This document shows, in pieces, positions 41,050 through 52,143 of a stretch of DNA of 64,000 nucleotides; the first letter of the stretch is position 1, and each line of letters opens with the position of its first letter. The notes beneath the pieces are model-generated. The model was not told the origin of the DNA. It searched no databases and saw only the letters and a program-made list of their open reading frames with translations. A program made the position numbers and the translations under genes. The DNA lies in NCBI RefSeq assembly GCF_016920785.2, contig NW_024609846.1, positions 85,817,816 to 85,881,815 of the forward strand. Reading direction: 5' to 3'. Source of the DNA: Ixodes scapularis (taxonomy: Eukaryota > Arthropoda > Arachnida > Ixodida > Ixodidae).

Positions 41050-42240
41050 GACTGTGGGTGCCGATACTTGAGGTGATTGCTTCTCCGTTCACTGCATGCG
41101 CGCAGGATACTATACTGCGCGCCTTCTGCTTTTTTCTGTTTGCGGTATAGGCGCGTGCAACACTCGAAGGAAAGAACAAACACTTTCACGCCCCGTCGGG
41201 AAACGGCGATAGCGGTGCGTCGCGTCCATGAAAAGGTCGTCGACACAACGCTCGACAGGCCACCACCATGAATAAAGTGCCTCTATCTTTAGAGGAGTTC
41301 TTGAAGGCATTTTAGATGTGATAAAGAACAATCAAAGCAGATTTACGTTCTCTTGTAATGTATGTCACAGCGACAGCAGCCAGCGTGCCGTAGATTAAAA
41401 TCGTGTTCTTCGGACCCGCCGCGACGGACTTTGCGAGCTCTACCCGTACGGCATGCACACGGCTGTCTTCCTTGGGCACATCGTGCTCTTGTTTACCCGC
41501 CAAATGCGCTCTTTTGTTACCTCAAGCGCGAGTCCCGGAGGAGGAGAGGGGTGGCCGGCCTCGCAGATGATCGTATGCGCTTGCGGCGTCATGACGAGGT
41601 ACCGCCACAGGGAGCCTCAGGTGCGGCGGCTGGGAGCGATACCGTAATTGACGACGAAGCTGATGATGTCGAAGGGAGGAGTTTTCGCGTCGGACGATAA
41701 TATAGAGATACCCACTAACAACCGTTGCTGAAAAAAAAAAAAAGAAAACACGGGAAATTAGATTTGGGGCAGGGTTTACAGTCGGAGCAATTTATAGACA
41801 ACTCCTCGCCGATCTTCTTAGTATAAAGCTTTTGGCCGCAGACCTGCTGGAGAAATTCTTACCTCTTCTACTCTGTTTCACATTAAGTCTGACGGCAGTC
41901 AAAGCTACGACGTAATCGGGTCAATGAAGCAGCACCAAAATTAGAATCATTACGGTGCTCGTCATCTTGGCCTGTTTATACTAACACAGGCTAAACCACG
42001 CAAGCAAACACACACTCACACACACAAAGCAAAGGACCACGACGCATTCACTATTCCTGATTGGTGGTTCAGCCGGGGATAGACAACGCGCAAGGATGGT
42101 GAGCGATATGACGGTACGTCTTTGGCGCTGCTTGGTTGGCTACATCGGAACGTATAGCCTTCACTGAGGTTGGACTTACTCTCTGGGCTCGCGACGCGGC
42201 CCGTGCAGATTAATTAATTATCGACGAGTTTTCGTTGTAA
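41050..42240. other. Upstream of GST B: no gene recognised
   Basis: A GC-rich block at 41380-41700 contains overlapping frames on both strands but no recognisable domain. It may be promoter-proximal sequence or another gene's exon that I cannot identify. Confidence 0.35.
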
Positions 42241-42244
42241 CCAT

Positions 42245-42700
42245 ATTAAAGGGGGTCATGAAACGGTATTTTGGGTTTTCAATGTTGCTTGACTAACAAG
42301 AGTGCGCAATATACTGACCCATATGTTTGCGGAAATATACTTACACGGAATGCCACTGAGACATAAGCTCGCTTGTCGCGGTAGAATTTCGAGGCTAGAA
42401 GCAGGCTGCTCCTTCGCTAAGTTTATTGACGTAGTGACGGGGGGTCACTCTAGGATGACGATGGTCGAATGCGGAGCGCAAGCTCGTCTGCTTCTTTTGC
42501 GGGGTTTGTGGTGACGTCAGAATGCCGAGCGCTGATTGACTCTGATCGAAGGATAGAGGGTAGAACCCAAAGCAAGCTGCCTTGAGTTCTACCCACTATC
42601 CTTCAAGCAGAGCCAATCAGAGCTCGGCCTTATGACGTCACCCCAACCCCCACAAAAAAAGCAGACGAACTTGCGCTCCTTTTTGGTATTCTGCGCCACC
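42245..42700. repeat. Repeat beginning TTAAAGGGGGTCATGAAACG with a long hairpin
   Basis: The start string recurs near 297 and, diverged, at 49694. A hairpin with arms of about 100 bp is centred near 42578: GGAGCGCAAGCTCGTCTGCT and AAGGATAGAGGGTAGAAC on the left reappear complemented at 42583-42682. TTAA at the start recalls piggyBac-type targets, but no right end was found. Confidence 0.6.
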
Positions 42701-44730
42701 ACTGCGTAAACAACACACTAGGATTAAAAATAAAGAAATTACGTGTCACTAGTGACGTGCAGTACATGCGAACGCAACGCCAGCGAGGGGAGGAACGGCA
42801 AGCATCAGGAAGGCTGGGGAGGAGAAAAAAAACCTCCTTTCCTCTCTAACCTTCCTTTCGCCCATCATTGCCCTCCTCTCCCGTCCCACTTGGCAGTGCT
42901 CGCCCTTTATCTCTGAGCTTGACGTTACCTTAGCCTGCACTGCACACAACTAGTGAGTTTCTAGGCCCACATTTTGGCGTGTCCTCCCAAATTTCGGGGT
43001 CAATATAGCACGCACACGCCCGTGTTATTTGTTTATAAAGGGTAACGGATTTATGTTTATCTATCTTAATTATTCATTATTTGTTCAGAAGCTGCAGTTT
43101 AGATATGTGTGCATGAACTCAGCTAAAATCACAAATAAACAAAGTGCAAAAAGAAGACCAATTAAAAACTCTCGTTCATTCGACTGCCAGCATGATTATT
43201 ATTATTATAACGACCGAGATTTTTAGTAGCAAGCGACAAGTTCGGTGGTGCGTAAAAAGTGGTTTGAAAGCCTAATCATTACGTTCCTAAATCGACGCCC
43301 TCAAGGTTGAGAGTCTGACTTTGCTCTTATTTCCGTCAATTAGAGCAGAACTCATCCCACTAAAGACGTCATATGGTGAGCGTTTGACCAATCGTGCAAG
43401 GCCGATGACACCGATGCTTTTGGTCGCGCACGTCGCCAATGCGCTTCTGAATTGTGTCAGTCTTCACACCCTGTTCGTACTTCACACCGGCAAACTTGTT
43501 GAAGGGGATAATTACCGTTGCATTTTGCAGACTCAACCGACTTATCTCTTAAAAAGGGTGACCAACCGACGAGACACAAGAAAAATTGTTTACATAGTTA
43601 TAAAAACACACGAAACAGCACACGCACGTACACACACAACGCTGCATGGTGTAATCCCATTGGCAGTGGCAGCTGCGGAAACAAGGGTTGGTAAGAAAAT
43701 GTAGCGGTTACTGACCTGAATAGGCGTGGAGCTCAAACTAGCGATACAGACCGGGCACTGTCGTCGCTGCCAAAATGCGGAGGCCTCGATTGACAGCTAG
43801 CAGAGGGTTTCATTGGCCGCGTCCTGTGGGCTACGTTACGAGTCTGTTCCAAGGACGTAAGAAGACACCCGCTGTCCCATCCGTCGAATATCGTTCTAAA
43901 GTGGACGAAAAAAACAGCACCTGCAGGTCAAGGCCGGAGTGCTCTCTCCGTGATGTCATGTGTAGAGGCGATGGTGTTGGGCGGAGCACCTAGGAAGAGC
44001 GCTGACGTGATCTAAACAATCAAACTTGGATATACCTTCGTAGAAACAAATACTTATTGGCATGCACCAGTTTTATTTTGTAGAAAGGTATCTAGAAACA
44101 ACGGACGGTCTAGAAAACATATTTTATTATACTGCAGACGATCGGGCGCCGCGGTACTGGCATCGCAAGTGGATTGAACTCCGTAGCTATGAGTTTTTAT
44201 TAGAACAGATATCTTTTATCACCCAGAATGATTGTTATACACGACAATTATGCCAAAAGGTGTAACCAGACAAACTATTGGGAAAAAATGATTGAAGCAT
44301 AGTGTGACAACAAGGAAGGTGTATCCCAACATCGCGTTAAAGATGGGCTTGTTTTTAAGCATACTTTTTTAGTAGAGTAATACAGCTGAACCACATAAAC
44401 GTTTTATAAGAAAAAAAAGAGTGATCGCACGTGGCACAAGAGATCACGGTATTAATTGCTAAACGTACAGAACCAAAAGCCCGCTGAAGCTATTGATACA
44501 AACGCAATACTACATTTTTGAGGGCGTCACATTTTCCACTCTAAGAACACATAACATCCTTATTTGAACAAAGAAATATTACAGCGGGTTAAGATAGGAA
44601 ACTATTAATTGGAGTAGAACGACGTCGCTCTCGGCGTTTGGAAAGGGGTGCAAGTTGGGAAATCGATGTCACAAAAACTAGGCCACGGAAGTGATGCCCC
44701 ACAGATAACACCGGAGCGCCGATCGATTTA
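42701..44730. other. No gene recognised
   Basis: Short frames at 43321-43704 (127 residues) and 44062-44265 (67 residues) lack known motifs. No RNA gene was seen. Confidence 0.4.
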
Positions 44731-45495
44731 AGGCCGGTTCACACATACAGCGGAGCGCTCAGTTAGCGCTTTATGAGCGCTGGAAGCAGCGCTCATGTGG
44801 CACCGACTTGCGCGTGATGTAGCGCTCGGTTAGCGCCTTCAAGGGCGGCTTACACATACAGCGGAGCGCTAATAGAGAGTTTTAGTAGACCGTTTTCATT
44901 TTCCGCTCCGCTCTGAGGGGGCCAAACTGCGCATGCGCGGCCTCCTTCGCCGGAATGGAAAGCGGAGGTTCAAAAACGCGTTTTAGTAGAGCGTTTTTCT
45001 TCAGCGTAAGAGCGTTTTGAGCGGGTTCGAAAAATTTGCTTGCGTAGCCCCACAAGGGGACGTTTATAGTACTAGTAAGACAAAAAAAACTTAAACGTTA
45101 ACACCAAGAGAGTGAAAGGGGGCGTGTTTGTAGAGGCGGTAAAAACGAAGGCGACAACAATAAACACGAAAGAGTAGGCACGCACTCGAAAAAATATTAA
45201 GCTATAAAATATAAATATAATCGTTCCACCTTGTGTGCGAGTGAAGCCGAAGGTATAAGCATGAGCATGTTGCTCGAAACGGTACTTGAACTGCACGAGC
45301 GCGCGTGCTGGTCAAGGACGCTGAAAGGCCGGTACTCGCTCTTGTAGCTTCTGCTCCACTCGAATTAAAAATTAAACAGATTTACTTATTGGAAGTAGAA
45401 AAATGAAAGAAAAGGACGAAGTTTGCGCATTGCGAGTACATCCTTTTGCGTAGTACGAGTACAGTGTTGCTCAAGGCTAGCAAGGCATCTGCACG

Positions 45496-45960
45496 ATGAA
45501 TCCCCGGTGTTCTCAAGGAAAGAGACTTCTACTAACGAGATTAAGCTGGCGAGACATCGAATCTATGATTTGTATCCCTTGTGTCATCAAGCGCCGAAGC
45601 TTCCTTTTCGAACACGGTTTGCTGGATATTTCCAACGTAGAAGAGAAACCCTTTAGGAGGCTATCCTGCTTAAAGAAGGACCTGGCTGCTCTGCATGTGG
45701 GCCTCCAAATACCAGCACCCAACAGATCGGCGCAGGGTGTTGCCAATCTGGCGAGACGCTTTGCATGGTTCTTTGTCGACTGGCCTATCTCAACCGTCTG
45801 TTCGTTCTTGGATGAGCATTTGGACGGAACTCATCGGTGTTCTTCAGTTTTGTGAACCTCATCGGTGGGTCACATGATTGAGAGGTTCGGCCACCTGCTC
45901 GCTGACATGAACAAACATAGGTGGTTTACTCTGGCGAAACTGGAGCTGTGCTCATAGGTG
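45496..45960 (+). pseudogene. HARBI1-like transposase relic, N-terminal part
   Basis: One frame reads KDLAALHVGLQIPAPNRS; a shifted frame then reads GETLCMVLCRLAYLNRLFVL, a stop, and AFGRNSSVFFSFVNLI. The pattern [E/T]-L-C-x-x-L-x-R-L-A-Y-x-x-R, followed by F-G-R-x-x-S, is what Harbinger transposases show ahead of the catalytic core. MIERFGHLLADMNKHRWFTL follows in a third frame. At least two frameshifts and one stop show that it is dead. Confidence 0.5.
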
Positions 45961-47242
45961 AGACCCTGCATGGTTTGTGTAAATTTCGCGTTTATATTGT
46001 TTCCAGCAGAGCTGCTTTGTCTGGTAAAAGGTTTCTTTTTTTCAAAAGTCTTTACTTTTGTTTGGGCACAAAAAAAGGCAAGGTGTACATGGGTAGTGTC
46101 AGGACAAGTCAGGACGAGCGCGTTTGTAATCTGTGAGTTTTAGTAGGCTAGTTTTCTGAGCCCTCGATGCTCTACTTTACGCTATGCAAGAAGCATCTTC
46201 CCCACCGCGCATGCGTGGCCCGCTGTGAGTTGTAGCGTATAGTTAGCGGAGTGAGCCTGCGCTCCGCTTCACAAGTTGTAGAGCGGACTGCCCTCAGCGT
46301 CCTTAGCGTGATCGCTTAGATCTCAAGATGGCTGCACTTACTCAATACGCGTCGATGTTTTTCACCGTGACCTCAGCTTGAAAGAGGCCGAATCAAAAAG
46401 TGGAGCGTACGCCCCGCGCGTGAAAAGTAAACCAATCGATTTGAGTTCTATGTAACAAAAAACAGCACAATCAAACGAAGTGAAAGAGTATCACTTTGCA
46501 ACCAGCACGGCGTCGGTAAAGTCGTCGCGTTTTTGTGGGCCTCCTATGGCTATCCAGTCAGATGTATAGGGAGCGCGTTTCTGAACGCCGATTATACCTG
46601 TGCACGCGCCCTCCTGTCGAAAATGCCACTGAAAGCTGAAAACTAAAAGCTGCACCAAAGAAACCATTGCCTCTCAACTTTATTTATTCAGATTCGCTCG
46701 CAACTTTTGAATTGTTTAACTTTCCTCCGGAAAATGTTCGCCTTGGATTTCCTTGGTAGATCTAGAAAATAATAGAGACTTGAATGCAGCCTTTTTAAAA
46801 GTGCAACCCATGGTGCTGCTGTTCTTCGAGGCCGCCTTATTTTGGCCAAGTGTCTAGGGAGCAAGAGAGCTTCGTCATTGTTTGTCGCGGATGCGAGTTT
46901 AGATGTATTAGACACGAATGTTGCGTGAATGCTGAATATAAAATTGGTTCTAGTCACAAGTCTCGCACTAAAAGCGATGCCCAAAATATGGCGGCCGAAT
47001 ATGTTACTCGGTGGTGTTTTGAAAAGAGTTACCAATAACGGTCGAGAGAATATTCCACGTCAAGTTTTTGTCTGGTGAAAGCCAGGCAGGCATAAACAAT
47101 GCAAAATCTAGCAAACACAACCCTTGACTTCTAAGCAATAGTGGTAGATTGGAACGCTTTTCAAAAGTTTCGTTTTGAATTCCGGCGTAGCGGGCGTCGC
47201 ATGCACGGTTTGACGGCCTCAAAGTTAGCGGAATTTAGGAAC

Positions 47243-47244
<2 letters not shown>

Positions 47245-47284
<40 letters not shown>

Positions 47285-47290
47285 TTTTTA
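47245..47290. repeat. (TA)n followed by poly-T
   Basis: About 16 TA units and then about 14 T, inside the decayed Harbinger element. Confidence 0.9.
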
Positions 47291-47404
47291 ATTTACGATA
47301 CACAGTTTTTTACAACCCTACAGTTGAAATACGCTTTATCTTAGATTAGTAACAAGTCCCGTATTACATGTTTTGGTAGTGTTTAAATACTGCCGTGTTG
47401 TGAG

Positions 47405-47640
47405 AGTGCCTTTTTGCTCTTTTTATTAGGCCGTCAAGGACAAGGGAGCACCCCTGGACAACTGTTAGGGTTCTGTTGACCGCACAACATGCCCATATGC
47501 CGTCCATCAAAAAATCAGAAGAGGACCACAAGAGGGTTCTCGTCGTGAAGCACCAGGCAGTGATGTGCACAGACGGCATAATTTGTCAGCTGGACGAACC
47601 CTACAAAGACCATAAGCATATTTTTTTTAAATATTAGAAT
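47405..47640 (+). pseudogene. HARBI1-like transposase relic, DDE core fragment
   Basis: The words KDKGAPLDNC, stop, GSVDRT resemble the first catalytic block of Harbinger transposases (normally KGAP..NCxGFIDGT). A shifted frame then gives HKRVLVVKHQAVMCTDGIIC and QLDEPYKDHKH, matching the second block (K-x-Q-x-[VL]-x-x-x-D-G-x-I ... GP.EG..HD). Both aspartates are still visible. A gap of about 1.4 kb separates it from the N-terminal part; this could be an intron or a further insertion. The third acidic residue was not found. Confidence 0.55.
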
Positions 47641-48632
47641 GCATAAAAGGATCACAGTAAATCATATTCAAGCTTTTGTACTGAACGAAATACCTGTCCA
47701 ACTAGGCTGAAAGGCATATAGAAATATTTTAATAAAAAACATTTACTAACGACTCCCATTTTGCTTTTCAGATGAGCGTGTGAATATTGCATCTAACCAA
47801 ATTACAGGGTTACTGTTGAATTCAGCATTGTAAAAGTAGCCCGTGTTGCGTGGCCTTCGATTGCAAGAAACGACCGTAGCACAAGTGAGGCTCAAAACTA
47901 GCCAGGAGCTTAAGCTGAAAAACGCACTTTCAAAAACTCACAAAAGAAATAAAAAGAAGTGTAGTCAAGCAAATAGGTTTCATGTCACCCCCTAAGGCAG
48001 ATACATACACTGCGCTCCACTGTTAATACGAATACGAAAAAATCGCTTTTATTTGCAGTTTATTTCTTTGACAGCCCTTGAAAGAGCTGAAAATTTGTCA
48101 CTCAGATTAGTGTCCCAAACGAGCGCTTTATTCCACACCAATAGGCTGGTGTCAGCCCCTCGAATTTAAGGTGAAAAAAAAAAAAAAGACAGGATATTGA
48201 TTGTTCCAGCTAACAGTGTTGCGCAGTGTACATAAACACCAAGGTACGCTGTCACAAACCGAAGCATACGAAGAAGAAAAGACTCATTTCACTGGGGAAA
48301 AAAAAAGTAGAGATATAAATGGAGCACTCATTTTCGCTAATTTTCACTGTCTTGCTGCCTAAAGTAACCAAACAAAACATCTGTCCGTTTGCCGACTGCT
48401 TTAGTCTTTGGTCTTTAGCCTTTAATTTTTGAGACCACTCGGCCACCGATCCCCCCAAAACACCATCTAGTGAGCCTTTACTGAGAGTGGAACGTGCTTC
48501 CTAAAATGGCGACGAAAGCGGAGCTGACGCTTCACGCTCAAAGCCCAGAGCGGGTCGCGCATGCGCGATGGCGACTCCGCTTTCTATAGAGCGGAGCGGG
48601 AAAGCGAAAACGGTCTACTAAAACTCTCTAAT

Positions 48633-48907
48633 AGGGAGTTGCAGTAGATCGTTTTTCTCCTCCGCTACGGTATGCCCGAAGAAAACGCCGCAGCTGCGCA
48701 TGCGCGCAGCTGCGGCGCATGCCGCAGCTGCGCCAGTCTTGTGTGCATGCGCAGCAGCCCCAGTCTTGTGTGCATGCGCATGCACACAAGGCTGGGGGCG
48801 CATGCGCGCCCCCAGCCTTGTGTGCATAGTTCAATGTCTTGTGGCGGATTACGGAGCGCTATCCGGGTGCTTAGCGGGCTGCGGAAACGCTCTACTACAA
48901 TTCCCTA
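48633..48907. repeat. Small foldback MITE, GGGAGTTGCAGTAGA ends
   Basis: The left end GGGAGTTGCAGTAGATCG and right end CTCTACTACAATTCCC are inverted, and resemble the ends of the 44873-48632 element. It abuts that element directly. The middle is made of palindromic CATGCGCATGCACACAAGG and GCAGCTGCG words, which make several small hairpins. No coding potential. Confidence 0.7.
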
Positions 48908-49697
48908 TTGTTAGCGCTACGTGAGCGCTCGCAAGAGCGCTCATGTGGCGCTCCCTAGCGCTTGACGCAGCGCTTGGTTAGCGCTTCAGCAGCTCTCTGT
49001 TAGCGCTACAGAAGCGCTCTAGCTGTTAGCGCTCTGCTTGCTGCTGCGGAACAGCGCGTGCATGGCGATTTTGTTGATGTTGTTTTTCCTTTGGCATTGG
49101 AAGAGGAAGAAGTAAAAGAGCCGCTCTCCGAGCAAAGGGTCGGGCAGATGATCCAGAGTCATAGACTCTGAGCGACTAATTGATTGGGTACGACCTTATC
49201 GCTTTCTATGCGATATGGGTGACCCTGGTTCCAAAGACACGCAAATAAAAACTAATCACCTTCGAAAGAGCTCCGTATCTCGGTCCCTCAGCCTGGGAAC
49301 AATGTTTGCCGGATACCCGTCTGATATCTCGGTGGCGAAATATTTCGCGCACCTTGAAGGCTCTTCTGGGCGTTAAGTTGTCCACGCATATGCACTAATG
49401 GCGTATGCAAGAGCATTTGTTGCGTTTCTAATTCAGAGTCCCATATGTACGCCATGGTACTGTTAATGCACACCCAACAATAGGGACCGGAACCACAGTG
49501 CACGCGCTAATCCGCTGCACCGCAGTACAAGAAGCGGTAACAAGGCGCTACTGGACCGCTAACAAGGCGCTATTAAAGCGCTAATCACGCGCTATATTAG
49601 AACGAAGTTACGCGCTAGGAAGCGCCACATGAGCGCTCCTTCGAGCGCTCACGTAGCGCTAACTCATCGATCCGCTGTATGTGTGAACATGCCTTTA

Positions 49698-51030
49698 AAG
49701 GGACTATGGAACCATTTTTGTACTTCGCGCAAATACCGCTTAGAACGGATCCCTGGCGTTAATGACCTATAAAACAGGCTTTTGTTTTTCACCCTACGCA
49801 ATAAAAGTCGCAGAAAAAATGAAAAAAAATAAATAAAAAAACGAACAGCATTCAACCCCTCCGTATGGTCTCCTCTTTATGATACGTCTTTATGATACGT
49901 CTTTATGATACGTCATCAGAGTCCGATCTCGCTAACTTGGCTAATTGGCCCGATCCCGACCTTCGACGCGCTGATTGGACACGAGCCCCAGCCGAACACT
50001 GACGCAGCACTCATGTCCTATCTCACGCCTGACTGTGATGACGCGCGCAGAGGCCTTCTGTCTAGATGGTGTTGACCATAGCCACGTGCTGGGGTCGGCC
50101 AAGCACAGGACACGCGTTGAGTTCCAGACATAGTTATGGCTCGGCTATTGCCGTCACTGCAGCGGTTGGACACAGAATGTTTAATTGAGACCTAAAAGAA
50201 AAGAAATAAACCTATCACCCTCAACCTGCACTGCCAAATGGCATAACAGGTTTAAACCAATCAAAATAAATAAACAGAGTCAAATGAACAAAATTTCTTG
50301 TAAAAGCCAACCTGAAAAAAAAAAAAAAAAGAAAAACTGGCGAGCATCGAAATTATAGTTTCAGGAACGGGCTTGGAATTTAGTATGCGCATTTACTTTT
50401 GCTTAAATATAGGATTATTCCATTTCTAAAAATTCTATTGCTTTAAATGTACATTTGTTTTTCTTGGTTTCTGCTCCATCGATCTTCTGGAAGAAGACGA
50501 CGACGACGACGACGATCCAACTTCTTCATGAAGATGTCCTGTATGAGAATAAGAATATGAAGAATATTTCAGTGTTAAAAGTTGTGTTTTGTTTTTACTT
50601 TTCCCTTCCCTCTCCTTCCTTCCTCTTTTCCCTTTTTATGCTGATTATTGCTATTTATTTAATTGTGCATTTCCTATGCTGAATATAGATTTTAACGTAT
50701 ATCGCTTACGGAGCCAAGTGGACCGTACTCGACAACTTATTTACATCTTGCTTAATCTATATTAATGTTGTTTTAACTTTTATATTTCTTTAGGTGTGAA
50801 TGGTCCTAAAGATTGGACACAGGGCTACTACCCGAATGCTTCTCGAGCTATTGATTATCACGAGCCCAAATCGAGTGCCCACGCAATGCTCGGGTCCAAT
50901 CTATGAGCCGCATTCAAATACCGTCACTCGGGGATACTGCGATCCACCAGTTACGCCATCAAGTTTAGCGAATGAGAGATTGGATGAAAACGCTCGTTTT
51001 TGTCCTTGAAATTACACCACCACAAAGGAG
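49698..51030. other. No gene recognised; several simple repeats
   Basis: Starts with TTTAAAGGGACTATGGAACC, a relative of the 42245 repeat start. It also holds three tandem TTTATGATACGTC units near 49879-49915, an A16 run near 50317 and a GAC/ACG trinucleotide repeat near 50495-50515. Confidence 0.5.
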
Positions 51031-51042
51031 TTTCTTGGTCAG

Positions 51043-51347
51043 TGGCGTTTAAAAAATTGGGCTGTGTGTATGTTTATACAGCCTAGAACTTGGTCTGCCT
51101 CAGCGGGCGACGAGATGAGCAATTTAGCCAGTGCAGTACAACCGCTAGCGTGGGGTCTTTAACGTGCACCACGGAGTAGTGGTACGCGACCGCACGCCGG
51201 TACGATGCTCATCCAGATCAAAACAGGCAGGGGGGGGGGGGGGGGGGGGGGTTGAGCCCAGGATCCCGGGTTCTGCAGCGCGAGCTTTCGCTCCACGTGC
51301 TCCGAGCTGGTGTGCGCTAGCCCACTCGGCTAAAGCCCCTCGATATG
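51043..51347 (-). repeat. SINE, tRNA-derived family (copy B, most complete)
   Basis: The minus strand starts GGGGCTTTAGCCGAGTGGGC, with the A-box-like TAGCCGAGTGGG, and has a B-box-like GGGCTCAACCC after AACCCGGGATCCTG. The layout resembles a class II (Ser/Leu-type) tRNA head. The body (TGCACGTTAAAGACCCCA, CATCTCGTCGCCCGCTGAGG, CTGTATAAACATACACA) matches copy A. A run of about 21 G on the plus strand (51231-51251) interrupts it. Confidence 0.75.
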
Positions 51348-51686
51348 TTTTCGTTTGTCTTTGCAAGTAGCGCCAAATGCGCGAGCGCACGTGGCCCAGG
51401 TCTCGAGCGGCCCTTGGAAGCAAATGGCGGCGCAGAACTGAAATGAGCGGCCCTTGGAAGCGAATGGCGGCGGAGCACCCGCTCGTGGCACGTGTCTCGC
51501 GCATTTCCACAACAATGGTTGGCGGTACTTGTGAAAACACCTTTATCAAGGGGCTTTACACTCGGCCACCGATGCCCCCCTCAGTGGCGTTGAGTGCGAG
51601 TATCTTTGAGTTCCACTAAGTGCCAGTAAGCTAGTGTAAAGTGAAAAACATTCCACTTGAATAACGCTGCACCGCCCCTTTATAGC
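51348..51686. other. No gene recognised; a short direct repeat
   Basis: GCGGCCCTTGGAAGC.AATGGCGGCG occurs twice (near 51407 and 51448), a 41-bp spaced direct repeat. No gene. Confidence 0.45.
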
Positions 51687-52010
51687 GGGTTTCACGTGCA
51701 GCGATTCTGGCCCTATAGCGGCGCGATTTCTGCGGTCGCGGCGCTCTGGCCAACCGCAGCGGCTTAGCGGCACGGTTCCACCAAATCGAAAATTTTTCGC
51801 CGCGGCAGAGCGGCAGCTTCCGCTCTGGCCAGTCACAGCGCTGCGGGAAATCACGTGACAGGAGGAGATACATTGCGGGAAAGCCGGCGCATAGGGCGGT
51901 GGCGTTTTCACGTTCTTGAAGCAGACGACGAGCAGTAGTAGTAGTATAAAACGTTTATTTGAACCGCTTTAAGGGGGAGGGGGAGAGGAATGAGTCAATG
52001 GCATCGCGGC

Positions 52011-52088
52011 CTGGACTCGCGGTATGGGGGAAGGGAATCATATATGTACCTGGACTCGCGGTATGGGGGAAGGGAATCCTATATGTAC
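52011..52088 (-). repeat. 39-bp tandem duplication at the 3' end of element 5
   Basis: Units 52011-52049 and 52050-52088 share CTGGACTCGCGGTATGGGGG and AAGGGAATC, differing at one base. They lie at and just beyond the end of ORF2, as in elements 1 and 2. Confidence 0.9.
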
Positions 52089-52143
52089 TTCTATGCCAGC
52101 TTCGTGGATATAATCCAGAAGCGTGCGTAGAGTTTGATATTGC

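Larger units (their letters stand above)
44873..48632. mobile_element. Decayed Harbinger-type transposon with GAGAGTTTTAGTAGACCG ends
   Basis: The ends are inverted: GAGAGTTTTAGTAGACCGTT on the left and the complement of it on the right, continuing for about 40 bp into CCGCTCCGCTC. TAATA stands on both sides; it contains TAA, compatible with a TWA duplication, but boundaries are ambiguous by two bases. Two separated pieces of HARBI1-like transposase lie inside on the plus strand. The remainder, about 1.4 kb between them and about 900 bp after, is non-coding as far as I can see. Confidence 0.65.
44731..49694. mobile_element. PIF/Harbinger-type foldback, copy 2 (TTA duplication), with nested elements
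   Basis: The left end AGGCCGGTTCACACATACAG at 44731 and the right end, its near-complement ending at 49694, are flanked by TTA (44728-44730 and 49695-49697). The sequence from about 49040 to 49694 matches 26320-27036 of copy 1, including the transposase-like words. A second TIR-like start (GGCGGCTTACACATACAGCG, near 44843) follows the first by about 110 bp, so the left arm is duplicated or two copies are stacked. Two other elements (44873-48632 and 48633-48907) interrupt the left arm. Confidence 0.8.

Noticed and set aside
43321..43704. 127-codon frame as a possible gene
   Set aside because: No domain, signal peptide, splice support or compositional bias distinguishes it from chance.
45072..45296. 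Hydrophobic 74-codon minus-strand frame
   Set aside because: It is AT-rich sequence within the decayed Harbinger element and matches nothing recognised.
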